Shown here: positions 24,975 through 31,200 of the stretch, in pieces
Layout: the number at the start of each line of letters is the position of its first letter
Position numbering within the stretch: the first letter of the stretch is position 1
From: a virus
Direction: 5' to 3' (one strand)
DNA: 45,089 nt
Virus record (IMG/VR): IMGVR_UViG_3300010401_000015
Location: 1-45,089 of that record
The notes under the pieces: generated by a model
The model's input: only the letters and a program-made list of their open reading frames with translations
Told to the model about the DNA's origin: nothing
Database searches by the model: none
Position numbers and translations under genes: made by a program

Positions 24975-25193
24975 TTAGATCCAGGTCTTTTCGGTATCTC
25001 GCAGCACCTTGAACGCCTCACAGTGGAGGCACGCTGGCGCCCCAGCGCAAGCGTGGACATCGTTCTTCGGTTGCCCGCCAGAGTGCATATTGAGATACCC
25101 GAACTCCGCGAACCTCCTGAGCATTGCGCGTAGCTGCTCGTTCTGGTCCTTCAGGATGTGGTTCTCAAAGCACAGCTTGAAAATTTCTTCCAT
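24975..25193 (-). CDS. Small protein with helical N-terminus and Cys-rich C-terminus
   Basis: A 72-residue protein. Residues 1-30 form a charged helix (ENHILKDQNEQLRAML); residues 48-60 carry CAGAPACLHCE, a compact three-Cys cluster. Possible zinc-binding early protein. Confidence 0.6.
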   Translation of the reverse strand: MEEIFKLCFENHILKDQNEQLRAMLRRFAEFGYLNMHSGGQPKNDVHACAGAPACLHCEAFKVLRDTEKTWI

Positions 25194-25204
25194 GGCCTAC
25201 CCTT

Positions 25205-25525
25205 TTATCCTTTCGCGCAGTCGCAGGCGATAGCCTGACCGCCACACTTAGAGCACTTGATGGGTTCCGAATAGGGCACTATCTCGGAATCGTCTATCGC
25301 TTCCTTGGCGCACTTCTTCATCTCAAGAGCCACCGCGCTACGCTCGTTTGGCGCCAGCGGGAGCGTTGCAATCCAGTGAAGGGCCCCGCGAAGCCTATCC
25401 CGCTCCTTCCGAATTTCTACCATGACGTCATGGTGCTTCTTGACCTCTGCTTGCAGCGCCTTGATCCGCTCGACTTGGTTCCTGTTCTCAAGCCGTAGTT
25501 GGGTGATCGTTCTTTCATCGCTCAT
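25205..25525 (-). CDS. Coiled-coil protein with C-terminal zinc-ribbon-like cluster
   Basis: A 106-residue protein. Residues 5-50 form a coiled coil (TQLRLENRNQVERIKALQ), and the C-terminus carries CSKCGGQAIACDCAKG, two close Cys pairs that could hold zinc. The combination suggests a dimer that presents metal-binding tips. Not recognised. Confidence 0.65.
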   Translation of the reverse strand: MSDERTITQLRLENRNQVERIKALQAEVKKHHDVMVEIRKERDRLRGALHWIATLPLAPNERSAVALEMKKCAKEAIDDSEIVPYSEPIKCSKCGGQAIACDCAKG

Positions 25526-25552
25526 ATCAGTTCTCTTTCGTCATATGCCTAT

Positions 25553-25753
25553 TCAGACCTTCACCCAAGTCTTGCCGTCTCTCATTACCTCTTTCCCTAG
25601 GTATCCCTTGTCTACCTCATACCCCTCAAGCCAGTAATCTCGATTCGGCGTGATCTGAGCACCCAAGAACGCCTTCGCCTTCTCTGCCGTGCTGAACACG
25701 CCAAGAATGATGAAATCCTCGTAGTCCACCTCGGCAAGCACCCAAGCGTTCAT
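25553..25753 (-). CDS. Hypothetical early protein
   Basis: A 66-residue alpha/beta protein, MNAWVLAEVDYEDFIILGV at the start, with FSTAEKAKAFLGA as a helix and a Tyr-rich, basic end. It resembles small domains that follow a strand-helix-strand plan. No motif for activity. Confidence 0.6.
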   Translation of the reverse strand: MNAWVLAEVDYEDFIILGVFSTAEKAKAFLGAQITPNRDYWLEGYEVDKGYLGKEVMRDGKTWVKV

Positions 25754-25759
25754 AAATCC

Positions 25760-25978
25760 CTACTTCGATGAGAGCAACTTCTTCAGCTTCTTGATGAACA
25801 GGTCGGTACGCCCGCCGGGGTGCGGGTCCGAATGCTCGAGAAGCTCAATGGCCCCGGAGATCCCGTCCCGGAGCTTGGTGTAACGATCGTGTACGACGGA
25901 GCCCAAGTCACTTGCCATTTCGCCGCGCTTCGCTCCGACAAGTGGCCCGTACTTCATCAGGAAGTCTGCCGGTGTCAT
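25760..25978 (-). CDS. Hypothetical early protein
   Basis: A 72-residue, helical, mildly basic protein (MTPADFLMKYGPLVG at the start, LFIKKLKKLLSSK at the end). No recognisable motif. Spaced 6 bases from the next gene. Confidence 0.6.
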   Translation of the reverse strand: MTPADFLMKYGPLVGAKRGEMASDLGSVVHDRYTKLRDGISGAIELLEHSDPHPGGRTDLFIKKLKKLLSSK

Positions 25979-26006
25979 TCTTTCGTCTCCTTCAAATCCG
26001 CTGGTA

Positions 26007-26177
26007 CTACTTGGTCAGATCAATCTCCGGATGTTCCAGCTTGTAGTGCGCGGCCAGCGCCACGACCCCACCAGGGATCTCCTTCTTGCACTGGTAGCAC
26101 TTGGCTACGTCGTTTGGGCCACCACCGTACTTCTTCTCGGGCGGCTTGTTCGGGTCTGGGGTCTTGTAGATCGTCAT
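26007..26177 (-). CDS. Small C2H2-type zinc-finger protein
   Basis: A 56-residue protein, with CYQCKKEIPGGVVALAAHYK and then LEH: CxxC, twelve residues, and His x4 His, a classical C2H2 finger spacing. The N-terminus is Pro/Lys-rich. The start at 26177 overlaps the preceding stop as TGATG. A nucleic-acid-binding early regulator is plausible. Confidence 0.65.
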   Translation of the reverse strand: MTIYKTPDPNKPPEKKYGGGPNDVAKCYQCKKEIPGGVVALAAHYKLEHPEIDLTK

Positions 26178-26287
26178 CAGTTCACCTGAAATAGCTTCCC
26201 GCATCGAACACAATGCCCAAGTAGAACCCATTTCCGCTTGTGGCGGAAGAGGTCCGCGAAGTACCAGCCCCTCTGATGTTTGCACAT
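26177..26287 (-). CDS. 36-residue zinc-knuckle-like protein
   Basis: A 36-residue frame beginning MCKHQRGWYFADLF and ending HCVRCGKLFQVN. Cys2/His4 and the CVRC pair could bind one zinc. It ends in a TGATG junction with the C2H2 finger gene, which supports real translation, although its ribosome site is weak. Confidence 0.5.
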   Translation of the reverse strand: MCKHQRGWYFADLFRHKRKWVLLGHCVRCGKLFQVN

Positions 26288-26288
26288 T

Positions 26289-26378
26289 TCAGTTCAAAAA
26301 GAAGTCGCCAGCACACAGCGGTACTCTCCCGGAGTTCCACCACACCCACCACGACGCGGCAAACATGGCCTTATTCAT
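26289..26378 (-). CDS. Possible 29-residue leader peptide
   Basis: A 29-codon frame (MNKAMFAASWWVWWNSG at the start) ends one base before the next ATG. It has four Trp residues but only a weak ribosome site. It may be a translated leader or chance. Upstream lie a TGTTGA/TCAACA inverted repeat (26383-26402) and a wider GTTGAC/GTCAAC pair. Confidence 0.25.
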   Translation of the reverse strand: MNKAMFAASWWVWWNSGRVPLCAGDFFLN

Positions 26379-26414
26379 GATTTGTTGACGTTTTCTTCAA
26401 CATGGCCAATTCAG

Positions 26415-26690
26415 TCAACTAGACGAATCGCTGGAATTGTCCTGTGCCTCAATCTCTTCTTCGACGCACGTCCCGGTGCAGTTCACCGATCCGCATTGAG
26501 AGCAGGGGCGCTCGTCATCCGCCTCCTCGTCGTGGTCCACGTCGTCCCCGCAGCAGTTGTCGCAGTCGCAGGTATCGTCGTGGGGAGTTTGGACGAAAGA
26601 AAAGCGGTCCCACTCGTCCAGGCATCCGGAGCAACTGCACTTGCAGTCCGGAACGCCGTTGCAGTTCCCGCGATGGCAGCAAACGAACAT
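26415..26690 (-). CDS. Cys-rich acidic protein (15 Cys in 91 residues)
   Basis: A 91-residue protein starting MFVCCHRGNCNG. It has 15 Cys residues arranged as CC, CKCSCSGC, CDCDNCC, CSQC and CTGTC, with acidic runs between and a Ser/Asp tail. It lacks a signal peptide, so disulphides are unlikely and several metal ions are probable (a metallothionein-like or multi-zinc design). The start overlaps the upstream stop by one base. Confidence 0.7.
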   Translation of the reverse strand: MFVCCHRGNCNGVPDCKCSCSGCLDEWDRFSFVQTPHDDTCDCDNCCGDDVDHDEEADDERPCSQCGSVNCTGTCVEEEIEAQDNSSDSSS

Positions 26691-26869
26691 CACTCGCTCC
26701 TTCCCGTGGCCTTCCTCCAGATCCGCTCCAGAACCGCGTCTTGCTTGTCGCTGAGGGTGGCCCGGCCCGCGATGCTCTGGAGGAACTCGTCCTCCCATTC
26801 CGTGAGGTTGTAGGCGTCCTCCTCGACGGCGCGGCGGATCTCCGCGATCAGTTCCTTGGTGTCGCCCAT
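26690..26869 (-). CDS. Small helical early protein
   Basis: A 59-residue protein, MGDTKELIAEIRRAVEE at the start, then LTEWEDEFLQSIAGR and LSDKQDAVLERIWRKATG. This pattern is common among small phage proteins near replication or recombination genes. The start at 26869 is preceded by a perfect AAGGAGG. The frame stays open upstream to an ATG at 26992 (100 residues), whose extra Trp/Tyr-rich segment could be genuine. Confidence 0.7.
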   Translation of the reverse strand: MGDTKELIAEIRRAVEEDAYNLTEWEDEFLQSIAGRATLSDKQDAVLERIWRKATGRSE

Positions 26870-26999
26870 TCCGACCTCCTTGGGTTGTGGCACGTAATAG
26901 ATCTGTGAAGGCCCTTTTGGGACGTAGACCAATGGGACGCCCCACCACCACGCGTCGCCGTTGAGCGTGGTTCGGCTGTACGCAGATGTCACGGTCGAT

Positions 27000-27215
27000 C
27001 TACCTCAATTCGTAGAGGACGGTTACGGGAACGATCTTGTAGTGAAGGGCCTCGCTGTCTTCCTTCCACGTCCCCTTGCGCCCTTGCCGAAAACGATCCT
27101 CGAAATTCTTGATGGCCCCGCCTTCGGTTAAGGCCACGGTGTTCATAAAGATCGTCTCTCCCGGAGGCTTCACGGCGTAGCCCACTTCAACCCGCTGGCG
27201 TTTCTTTTTACTCAT
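27000..27215 (-). CDS. Hypothetical early protein
   Basis: A 71-residue basic alpha/beta protein, MSKKKRQRVEVGYAVKPPG at the start and KIVPVTVLYELR at the end. No motif recognised. It lies 10 bases after the large Cys-rich protein gene. Confidence 0.6.
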   Translation of the reverse strand: MSKKKRQRVEVGYAVKPPGETIFMNTVALTEGGAIKNFEDRFRQGRKGTWKEDSEALHYKIVPVTVLYELR

Positions 27216-27225
27216 GTCGATTAGC

Positions 27226-27807
27226 TCATCCACACAGGCCGCATGGGCCATCCCCGACCTTGATGCCGTGGGGGCAACGGTTACTGCAATCGGAGCAGGA
27301 GCAGACGCAATGCTCGCAGTCGTGCCGCTCGTTTTTATTCGGACCACTGACAACCCGCTTTTCGGTCTTGGCCCAATATTCGCAAGCATCGCACACGTCG
27401 TTAATGCCACCCGCTCCGCGCCCGAATCCCTGAAGGCCGCAGATGTGTTCCGGCGGCTTTGCGGCGTATGGAGGCTCCATCTCGCCGCACTCGGCACACT
27501 TACGGAATCCCTCCCCAACGGCCTTGATCCTCTGATGGGTGCACTTCTTCAGCGCCGACAATACGAAAGCCGCAAAGCCGGGATGGGCATCCCAGTGTTT
27601 CCTTGCCACCTTCTCGACGGCGGAAATCCGGTCCTGAAGTTCGCGGTTCTGAAGGTCCGCGAGAGCAAGTTTGTCGCTGGCCGTCTTGTGCATCAGCTTC
27701 CAGCGCCCGACCTCGGACACCAAGGCCCCACGGCACCACTCCTCCGGAACCTCCGAAGCCTTCACGCCCTCTACCAAGTGGTCCGATCCGCACCGCTCGC
27801 AAATCAT
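27226..27807 (-). CDS. Multi-zinc-finger-like Cys-rich protein
   Basis: A 193-residue protein with about 17 Cys residues. An N-terminal CERCGSDH cluster is followed by a helical segment (residues 35-90), then CTHQ, CAECGEME, CGLQG, CDACEYW and a dense end HDCEHCVCSCSDCSNRCPHG with a last CGLCG. Several zinc ribbons are likely. A large inverted repeat lies 16 bases upstream of the ATG, with GAGGAG between. Possible transcription-interfering or adaptor protein; not recognised. Confidence 0.7.
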   Translation of the reverse strand: MICERCGSDHLVEGVKASEVPEEWCRGALVSEVGRWKLMHKTASDKLALADLQNRELQDRISAVEKVARKHWDAHPGFAAFVLSALKKCTHQRIKAVGEGFRKCAECGEMEPPYAAKPPEHICGLQGFGRGAGGINDVCDACEYWAKTEKRVVSGPNKNERHDCEHCVCSCSDCSNRCPHGIKVGDGPCGLCG

Positions 27808-27823
27808 GCGCTACACTCCTCAT

Positions 27824-27888
27824 GCCCCCTGGGACTGGGATCTCCTCTTCGGCGGGGCCTCCCCCACCGTCGACCCAGCCCAGGGGGC
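27824..27888. repeat. Long bulged inverted repeat upstream of the Cys-rich gene
   Basis: GCCCCCTGGG, a bulged A and CTGGG (27824-27839) pair with CCCAGCCCAGGGGGC (27874-27888), giving 15 bp with one bulge and a 34-base loop that itself holds GGGG/CCCC. It fills most of the 100-base gap and ends 16 bases from the start codon. No U-tract follows. An RNase III-like processing site or translational control hairpin is possible. Confidence 0.65.
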
Positions 27889-27907
27889 GTTCTGTCAAGG
27901 TCACAGG

Positions 27908-28288
27908 CTAAGAACCACGCTGGTAAACTCTCGGGATCTCCTGCCCCATGCTCTTGATCTTTCCGCCCGCCAGCTTGTAGATCTTCCGAAGCTCGTCCTC
28001 ACCCATCTCCTTCAGGGTGGGCGTCACGGGGCCGTCTGCCGCGAGGCAGCGAGACTCCACGCTGTCGATCACGTCCTTGATGGCCCGGAGCCGTTCCTCG
28101 ACGTCGTGGCTGTCCCTGATGGCCATGTCGAATGCATCATCCAGCATCGCCTTCGTGATGACGCAGGTGTCGCGCTCTCGGCAGATCTCCTTTGCCTTCA
28201 GGTCGACCAGCCTGTCCAGTGCCATCAGCAGCTCGGCCTTGGCGTTCTTGTAGCTGTCGGTCATCCGGATCGGAGGCGAGTCTTTCAT
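27908..28288 (-). CDS. Hypothetical helical early protein
   Basis: A 126-residue all-helical protein (LLMALDRLVDLKAKEICRE, VEERLRAIKDVIDSV). It has two Cys near residues 35-45 that are not paired as a zinc site. No family recognised. Confidence 0.6.
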   Translation of the reverse strand: MKDSPPIRMTDSYKNAKAELLMALDRLVDLKAKEICRERDTCVITKAMLDDAFDMAIRDSHDVEERLRAIKDVIDSVESRCLAADGPVTPTLKEMGEDELRKIYKLAGGKIKSMGQEIPRVYQRGS

Positions 28289-28323
28289 CGGTCAAATTCC
28301 TTATTGGTCATCGAGCCTTCGCG

Positions 28324-28494
28324 TTATCGCGCTCTACGGGTCTTGAGCAACACCCGGTACTTGGTGAGGGCGTTCGTCTCTTTGTGGTAGAAGGCTTCAT
28401 AGGAGATCAACTCCCAGCCCTCCTTGCCGAGTTTGTTCAGCGCCCTCTCGGTGAGATCCTTGATCCACTCGATTTTGTATTCCCAGTATTCCAT
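28324..28494 (-). CDS. DUF4177-like small protein
   Basis: A 56-residue protein, MEYWEYKIEWIKDLTER at the start, with LNKLGKEGWELISYEAF in the middle and a C-terminal strand YRVLLKTRR. The WEYK ... LxxLGxEGWELxS pattern is the signature of DUF4177, a small alpha/beta family of unknown role that is common in phages and bacteria. Confidence 0.75.
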   Translation of the reverse strand: MEYWEYKIEWIKDLTERALNKLGKEGWELISYEAFYHKETNALTKYRVLLKTRRAR

Positions 28495-28514
28495 GGCCTT
28501 CCTTTCAGTCGTCT

Positions 28515-28658
28515 CTACTTGCGCAGTTCCCACTCGATTTCCCACCACCACTTGTCGTAGAAGTCCAGTTCCTCGCCATGCGGAAGATGCTCGAACGTCA
28601 TCAAGGCTTTCTGCCAACGCTTCAGGTCACGTCGGCGGGTCATGCATTCGCAAGCCAT
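28515..28658 (-). CDS. 47-residue hypothetical protein
   Basis: A 47-residue frame starting MACECMTRRRDLKRW, with a Trp-rich end (KWWWEIEWELRK). GAGG lies ahead of the ATG. Two Cys near the N-terminus fit the metal-binding theme of this operon. Confidence 0.5.
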   Translation of the reverse strand: MACECMTRRRDLKRWQKALMTFEHLPHGEELDFYDKWWWEIEWELRK

Positions 28659-28667
28659 GGAACCTCG

Positions 28668-28823
28668 CTAATGCGAACCCGCATTCCTATCAGCCTCTTC
28701 CGCCATGTCCTGCAGCGCGAACGCCTCAAGGCACGCCTGGATGTCCAGGCAGCAGCCGTCCTTGCCGATTCCGTATGGTGGATCCACCCTCTTGCAGGTC
28801 GCGCATTCCTTCTTGCCGTTCAT
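28668..28823 (-). CDS. 51-residue Cys-rich protein
   Basis: A 51-residue protein starting MNGKKECATCKRVDPP with CATC, then GCCLDIQAC: five Cys within 25 residues. A strong TTAGGAGG lies ahead of the ATG. It is a likely zinc-binding peptide of unknown role. Confidence 0.6.
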   Translation of the reverse strand: MNGKKECATCKRVDPPYGIGKDGCCLDIQACLEAFALQDMAEEADRNAGSH

Positions 28824-28843
28824 TTGATGGCCTCCTAACATCC

Positions 28844-29032
28844 CTAAGTCACTGGTACGATCTTCACTCGGACAACCATCGAGTGTCCTGGAAGCTGGTA
28901 CGCCCTGGCCTTGCGTCGGCTGGCGAACAGCATAACCCGAGGCTCATACTTGAGCTTCGTGGCCGGCGCATAGGTCCGGTAGCGTGGGATCCACAACGCC
29001 CAGGCCCATTCGACTACCGGCTTCCGACTCAT
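28844..29032 (-). CDS. Hypothetical early protein
   Basis: A 62-residue, basic, beta-rich protein (KPVVEWAWALWIPRYRTYA, then MVVRVKIVPVT). Start at 29032 chosen because GGAG lies 6 bases ahead; a GTG at 29044 is an alternative. Not recognised. Confidence 0.55.
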   Translation of the reverse strand: MSRKPVVEWAWALWIPRYRTYAPATKLKYEPRVMLFASRRKARAYQLPGHSMVVRVKIVPVT

Positions 29033-29043
29033 GCCGTTCTCCA

Positions 29044-29157
29044 CTACGGATGTTCACAGATCGTGGTCCACGTCGCGCCGCAGTTGCGGCAGTCCCAGTA
29101 GTGGACCTTTTCGGTACACCACCACATGTCCGGACGCGGTTCATTGCAACAGGCCAT
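29044..29157 (-). CDS. 37-residue zinc-ribbon peptide
   Basis: A 37-residue frame with six Cys: MACCNEPRPDMWWC at the start, then WDCRNCGATWTTICEH. This is the plan of a minimal zinc ribbon of the treble-clef kind. It starts 7 bases after the HNH gene stop with a weak ribosome site, so coupling is likely. Confidence 0.55.
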   Translation of the reverse strand: MACCNEPRPDMWWCTEKVHYWDCRNCGATWTTICEHP

Positions 29158-29164
29158 ATGGTTA

Positions 29165-29728
29165 CTAAGCAATTTCACGATTCAACTTGGGGCGACCCTT
29201 CTTCTTGTGGCCTCGGGCCAACCTCGCCGCCTTCTGGTCGGCCAACAGTTTCGTGTAGCACGCTTTGCACCGCCGGTTGACGTACCCCGTTGGCCGGATA
29301 TACAGGGCGATGTTATCCTCGGTCAGTTCGTGCCCCTGCTTGCAGACCCTCTTCCACGCCCGCTTCTTGTTCTCGGCGTGGGTGACGGGCTCAAGGTGCG
29401 CCGGCCGCACGCAACGACGAACGCGGCAGAGGTGATCCAGCTCCATGCCGTCCGGAACAGGCTTCCCATTGGCCCACATCCAGGCGATGCGATGGGCGCG
29501 GCGCTCACCCTTGCCGTACCCGAACTGGCCGTAGCCGTTCCGGTAGAGGACTCCAGTCCACAGCCAGCATTCCACGGACTTGTCCACCTTGCTCCAGAAG
29601 CGGACCTCCTTAGAGGCGTCGTATGGGAGGTATGGGCGCTTCCGCCCGCAGGCGGGGCAGCGGACCTTCCCGCCGCCCTTGTTCTGGCAGGAGGCGCAGT
29701 CCTTGAAGCCCCGGTGTTTCATCTGCAC
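29165..29728 (-). CDS. HNH homing-type endonuclease
   Basis: A 187-residue nuclease. An N-terminal zinc ribbon (Cys11, Cys14, Cys24, Cys27) precedes an HNH_3-type core: RFWSKVD and CWLWTG (residues 43-58), HRIAW (79-83), LDHLC (97-101), and HLEPVTHAEN (111-120), supplying the His-Asn-His metal site. A C-terminal zinc motif (CKQGH ... CKAC) follows. Such free-standing enzymes cut DNA and spread between phages, or help packaging when beside terminase. This one is far from terminase, so a selfish role is likelier. GTG start at 29728; ATG at 29722 possible. Confidence 0.85.
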   Translation of the reverse strand: MQMKHRGFKDCASCQNKGGGKVRCPACGRKRPYLPYDASKEVRFWSKVDKSVECWLWTGVLYRNGYGQFGYGKGERRAHRIAWMWANGKPVPDGMELDHLCRVRRCVRPAHLEPVTHAENKKRAWKRVCKQGHELTEDNIALYIRPTGYVNRRCKACYTKLLADQKAARLARGHKKKGRPKLNREIA

Positions 29729-29744
29729 AGGTAACAGTCCTCCT

Positions 29745-29900
29745 TTAGACCTTCACCGAATGATTGGCGCAGCACTCGCTTGGCTCATGTGGCGAGTCCT
29801 CGTTACACTCCCCGCAACGCGGGCAGGCCGTTTCGGCGGCTCACCCCTCCCAGGAGTTGCCGCACTTCTTGCACCGGAAATCCAGCCACGGATAAGACAT
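29745..29900 (-). pseudogene. Zinc-ribbon gene interrupted by an in-frame TGA
   Basis: From ATG 29900 the frame reads MSYPWLDFRCKKCGNSWEG, then TGA at 29841-29843, then continues in the same frame with AAETACPRCGECNEDSP to TAA at 29745. The first CxxC pair lies before the stop and the second after it, so they look like halves of one 51-residue zinc ribbon. TGA is an ordinary stop elsewhere in this genome. A nonsense mutation, a base error or stop readthrough could explain it. Confidence 0.6.
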
Positions 29901-29914
29901 AGGTCACTCCTTGC

Positions 29915-30142
29915 CTACAGTCCAAGCTCTTTCTTGCGCTGCTCGATGACAGCCGCCCCGTTCCGCTTGATGCAGTCGAGGTCGTAGCGGAGAGTTGCAT
30001 CTTCTGGGCGCAGTTGGTCGAGACACTGGCGAACGCGCTCTTCCGTGGTGATCGGGAAGGGCGGCGGATAGGCCCCGTTGATCGCATCAACGGCGTACTG
30101 CATGATCTCTTCCCGCGTCGGCTTGTCCCATTCGTTGTTCAT
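29915..30142 (-). CDS. First gene of the early operon, hypothetical
   Basis: A 75-residue protein, MNNEWDKPTREEIMQYAVDA at the start, with a C-terminal charged helix AVIEQRKKELGL. GAAAGGA lies 9 bases ahead. It is the first gene downstream of the leftward promoter that is interleaved with operators, so it is probably an immediate-early product. Not recognised. Confidence 0.65.
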   Translation of the reverse strand: MNNEWDKPTREEIMQYAVDAINGAYPPPFPITTEERVRQCLDQLRPEDATLRYDLDCIKRNGAAVIEQRKKELGL

Positions 30143-30172
30143 CTGTCTCATTCCTTTCTGCTCTACTCTGAA

Positions 30173-30229
30173 CTAATGGCATTATGCCTAATGGCATTAG
30201 GAATGTCAAATAAAATCTAATGGCATTTG
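30173..30229. promoter_or_regulatory. Three operators with core TAATGGCATTA
   Basis: TAATGGCATTA at 30174-30184, the same at 30189-30199 (within the palindrome CCTAATGGCATTAGG, 30187-30201), and TAATGGCATTT at 30218-30228. Centres are 15 and 29 bp apart. Copy 1 overlaps the leftward -10, copy 2 fills the leftward spacer, and copy 3 overlaps the rightward -35. The arrangement indicates binding by a dimeric repressor. Confidence 0.75.
30181..30209 (-). promoter_or_regulatory. Leftward early promoter, TTGACA-17-CATAAT
   Basis: On the minus strand TTGACA (30209-30204), a 17-base spacer and CATAAT (30186-30181) give a near-consensus sigma70 promoter about 30 bases upstream of the first early gene's leader. 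Two operators overlap it. Confidence 0.75.
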
Positions 30230-30255
30230 CAAAATAGTTTCGATCCCGCTATACT
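30227..30255 (+). promoter_or_regulatory. Rightward promoter, TTGCAA-17-TATACT
   Basis: TTGCAA (30227-30232), a 17-base spacer and TATACT (30250-30255). The predicted start of transcription is near 30262, only about 10 bases from the ATG of the zinc-finger gene. The third operator overlaps the -35. Confidence 0.7.
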
Positions 30256-30271
30256 CACAGTGGAGATGCCC

Positions 30272-30421
30272 ATGTGCAGAAACCCGAAGTGCGGGAAGAA
30301 ATTCGACTTGGTCCGTAAGTGGCCACCCCGCCACTACTGCTCCCCGGAGTGCCAGAACCGCCACGCCTTTCAGCGTTGGTACGATCGACACGTCCGGGGG
30401 CAGCAGCGCGGTAAGCATTAA
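30272..30421 (+). CDS. 49-residue zinc-finger protein, divergent from the early operon
   Basis: A 49-residue protein, MCRNPKCGKKFDLVRKWPPR at the start, then HYCSPECQNRHAFQRW. Two Cys pairs fit a treble-clef finger close to the CGNR type (Cys, Cys, Asn-Arg). It is alone on the plus strand under a promoter overlapped by an operator. It ends convergent with the integrase gene, the two stops sharing TTAA. A regulator of the switch is plausible but unproven. ATG 30266 is an alternative start; GGAG favours 30272. Confidence 0.65.
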   Translation: MCRNPKCGKKFDLVRKWPPRHYCSPECQNRHAFQRWYDRHVRGQQRGKH

Positions 30422-31200
30422 CCCCTACGATCCAGCTTGTCGAGCTGCTCCTTCACATCGACCGATGTAGCATAAGCCTGCGTCGTGACGATGCTCTCGT
30501 GGCCGAGAAGCTGCCGAACAGTCTGGATGTTCTTCGTGTCGGCGTAGAGCTTCACAGCGAAGGCATGTCTGAGCGAGTGGATCCCCCGGCCCGGTACGTA
30601 CGCCCCCGCCTGCGTGATCGTCAGCCGGAAGCGACTCTGCAAAGAACGCACGTGGAGATGGCCCCCAGCGCAGACCGGCTCATGGATTTCCTTGCTGGCG
30701 AACTCCACCCACTCCGCGACCTCATCGGGCGTCCGCTCGTGCTCCTGGGTTAAGTGGTTGGCGAAGTTCTGGATGCGATCGCACTTCTTCCGGACCTGAT
30801 CCAACCTAAGCAGGTGTCGGTTGCAATCGGGACAGTGCGTCTCTTCAAACTTCGGGCGGCGGTGGATGATGCACGGGCCGCAGGATCCAGGGAACATCCA
30901 CCCCTTCCGATCCTTGATCCACGCCGCCATGGACTCAGCCCAGCTCGGGAACACGTCAATGATCGACGGTTTCAGGACACGCTTCTTCCGTCGCGTGACC
31001 TTCAGCCTGCTTCCCGGCAGCAGGTCTTCGCACTTCAGATGCGCGATCTCACTCACGCGGAGCCCCGTCATCATCGCCGTGTGAAATGCCATGTGATACA
31101 TTTCCGGATGGTCGTTCTTCGCCACCTCGACCGTGTGCTGTACTTCCGCCTGGGACGGAATTTTCGACCAGTCAATTCCGTAGGTTGCCGTGCCTTCCAT
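30418..31200 (-). CDS. int: Tyrosine recombinase (integrase), catalytic domain with zinc-finger-like insertion
   Basis: A 260-residue recombinase from ATG 31200. Catalytic residues are Arg48 (TGLRVSEIAHL), His208 and Arg211 (HSLRH), His234 (LLGHES) and Tyr243 (TTQAYA). Between Arg48 and His208 is an insertion of roughly 90 residues with GSCGPC and HCPDCNRHLL, two Cys pairs that likely hold zinc. No N-terminal SAM-like core-binding domain is present, unless the open frame upstream to 31494 is translated (358 residues). It would integrate or resolve phage DNA. Confidence 0.85.
   Translation of the reverse strand: MEGTATYGIDWSKIPSQAEVQHTVEVAKNDHPEMYHMAFHTAMMTGLRVSEIAHLKCEDLLPGSRLKVTRRKKRVLKPSIIDVFPSWAESMAAWIKDRKGWMFPGSCGPCIIHRRPKFEETHCPDCNRHLLRLDQVRKKCDRIQNFANHLTQEHERTPDEVAEWVEFASKEIHEPVCAGGHLHVRSLQSRFRLTITQAGAYVPGRGIHSLRHAFAVKLYADTKNIQTVRQLLGHESIVTTQAYATSVDVKEQLDKLDRRG

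Noticed and set aside
26007-26285. 92-codon GTG-started version of the C2H2 finger gene
   Set aside because: The ATG at 26177 has AGGTGA ahead and couples to the 36-residue frame by TGATG; the longer N-terminus shows no coding look.
28944-29144. 66-codon minus-strand frame overlapping two small genes
   Set aside because: It lies across the 37-residue zinc ribbon and the 62-residue gene in another frame, both of which have better sequence patterns.
29141-29167. Strong Shine-Dalgarno for the 37-residue zinc ribbon
   Set aside because: None is present; if translated, the gene must rely on coupling to the HNH stop 7 bases upstream.
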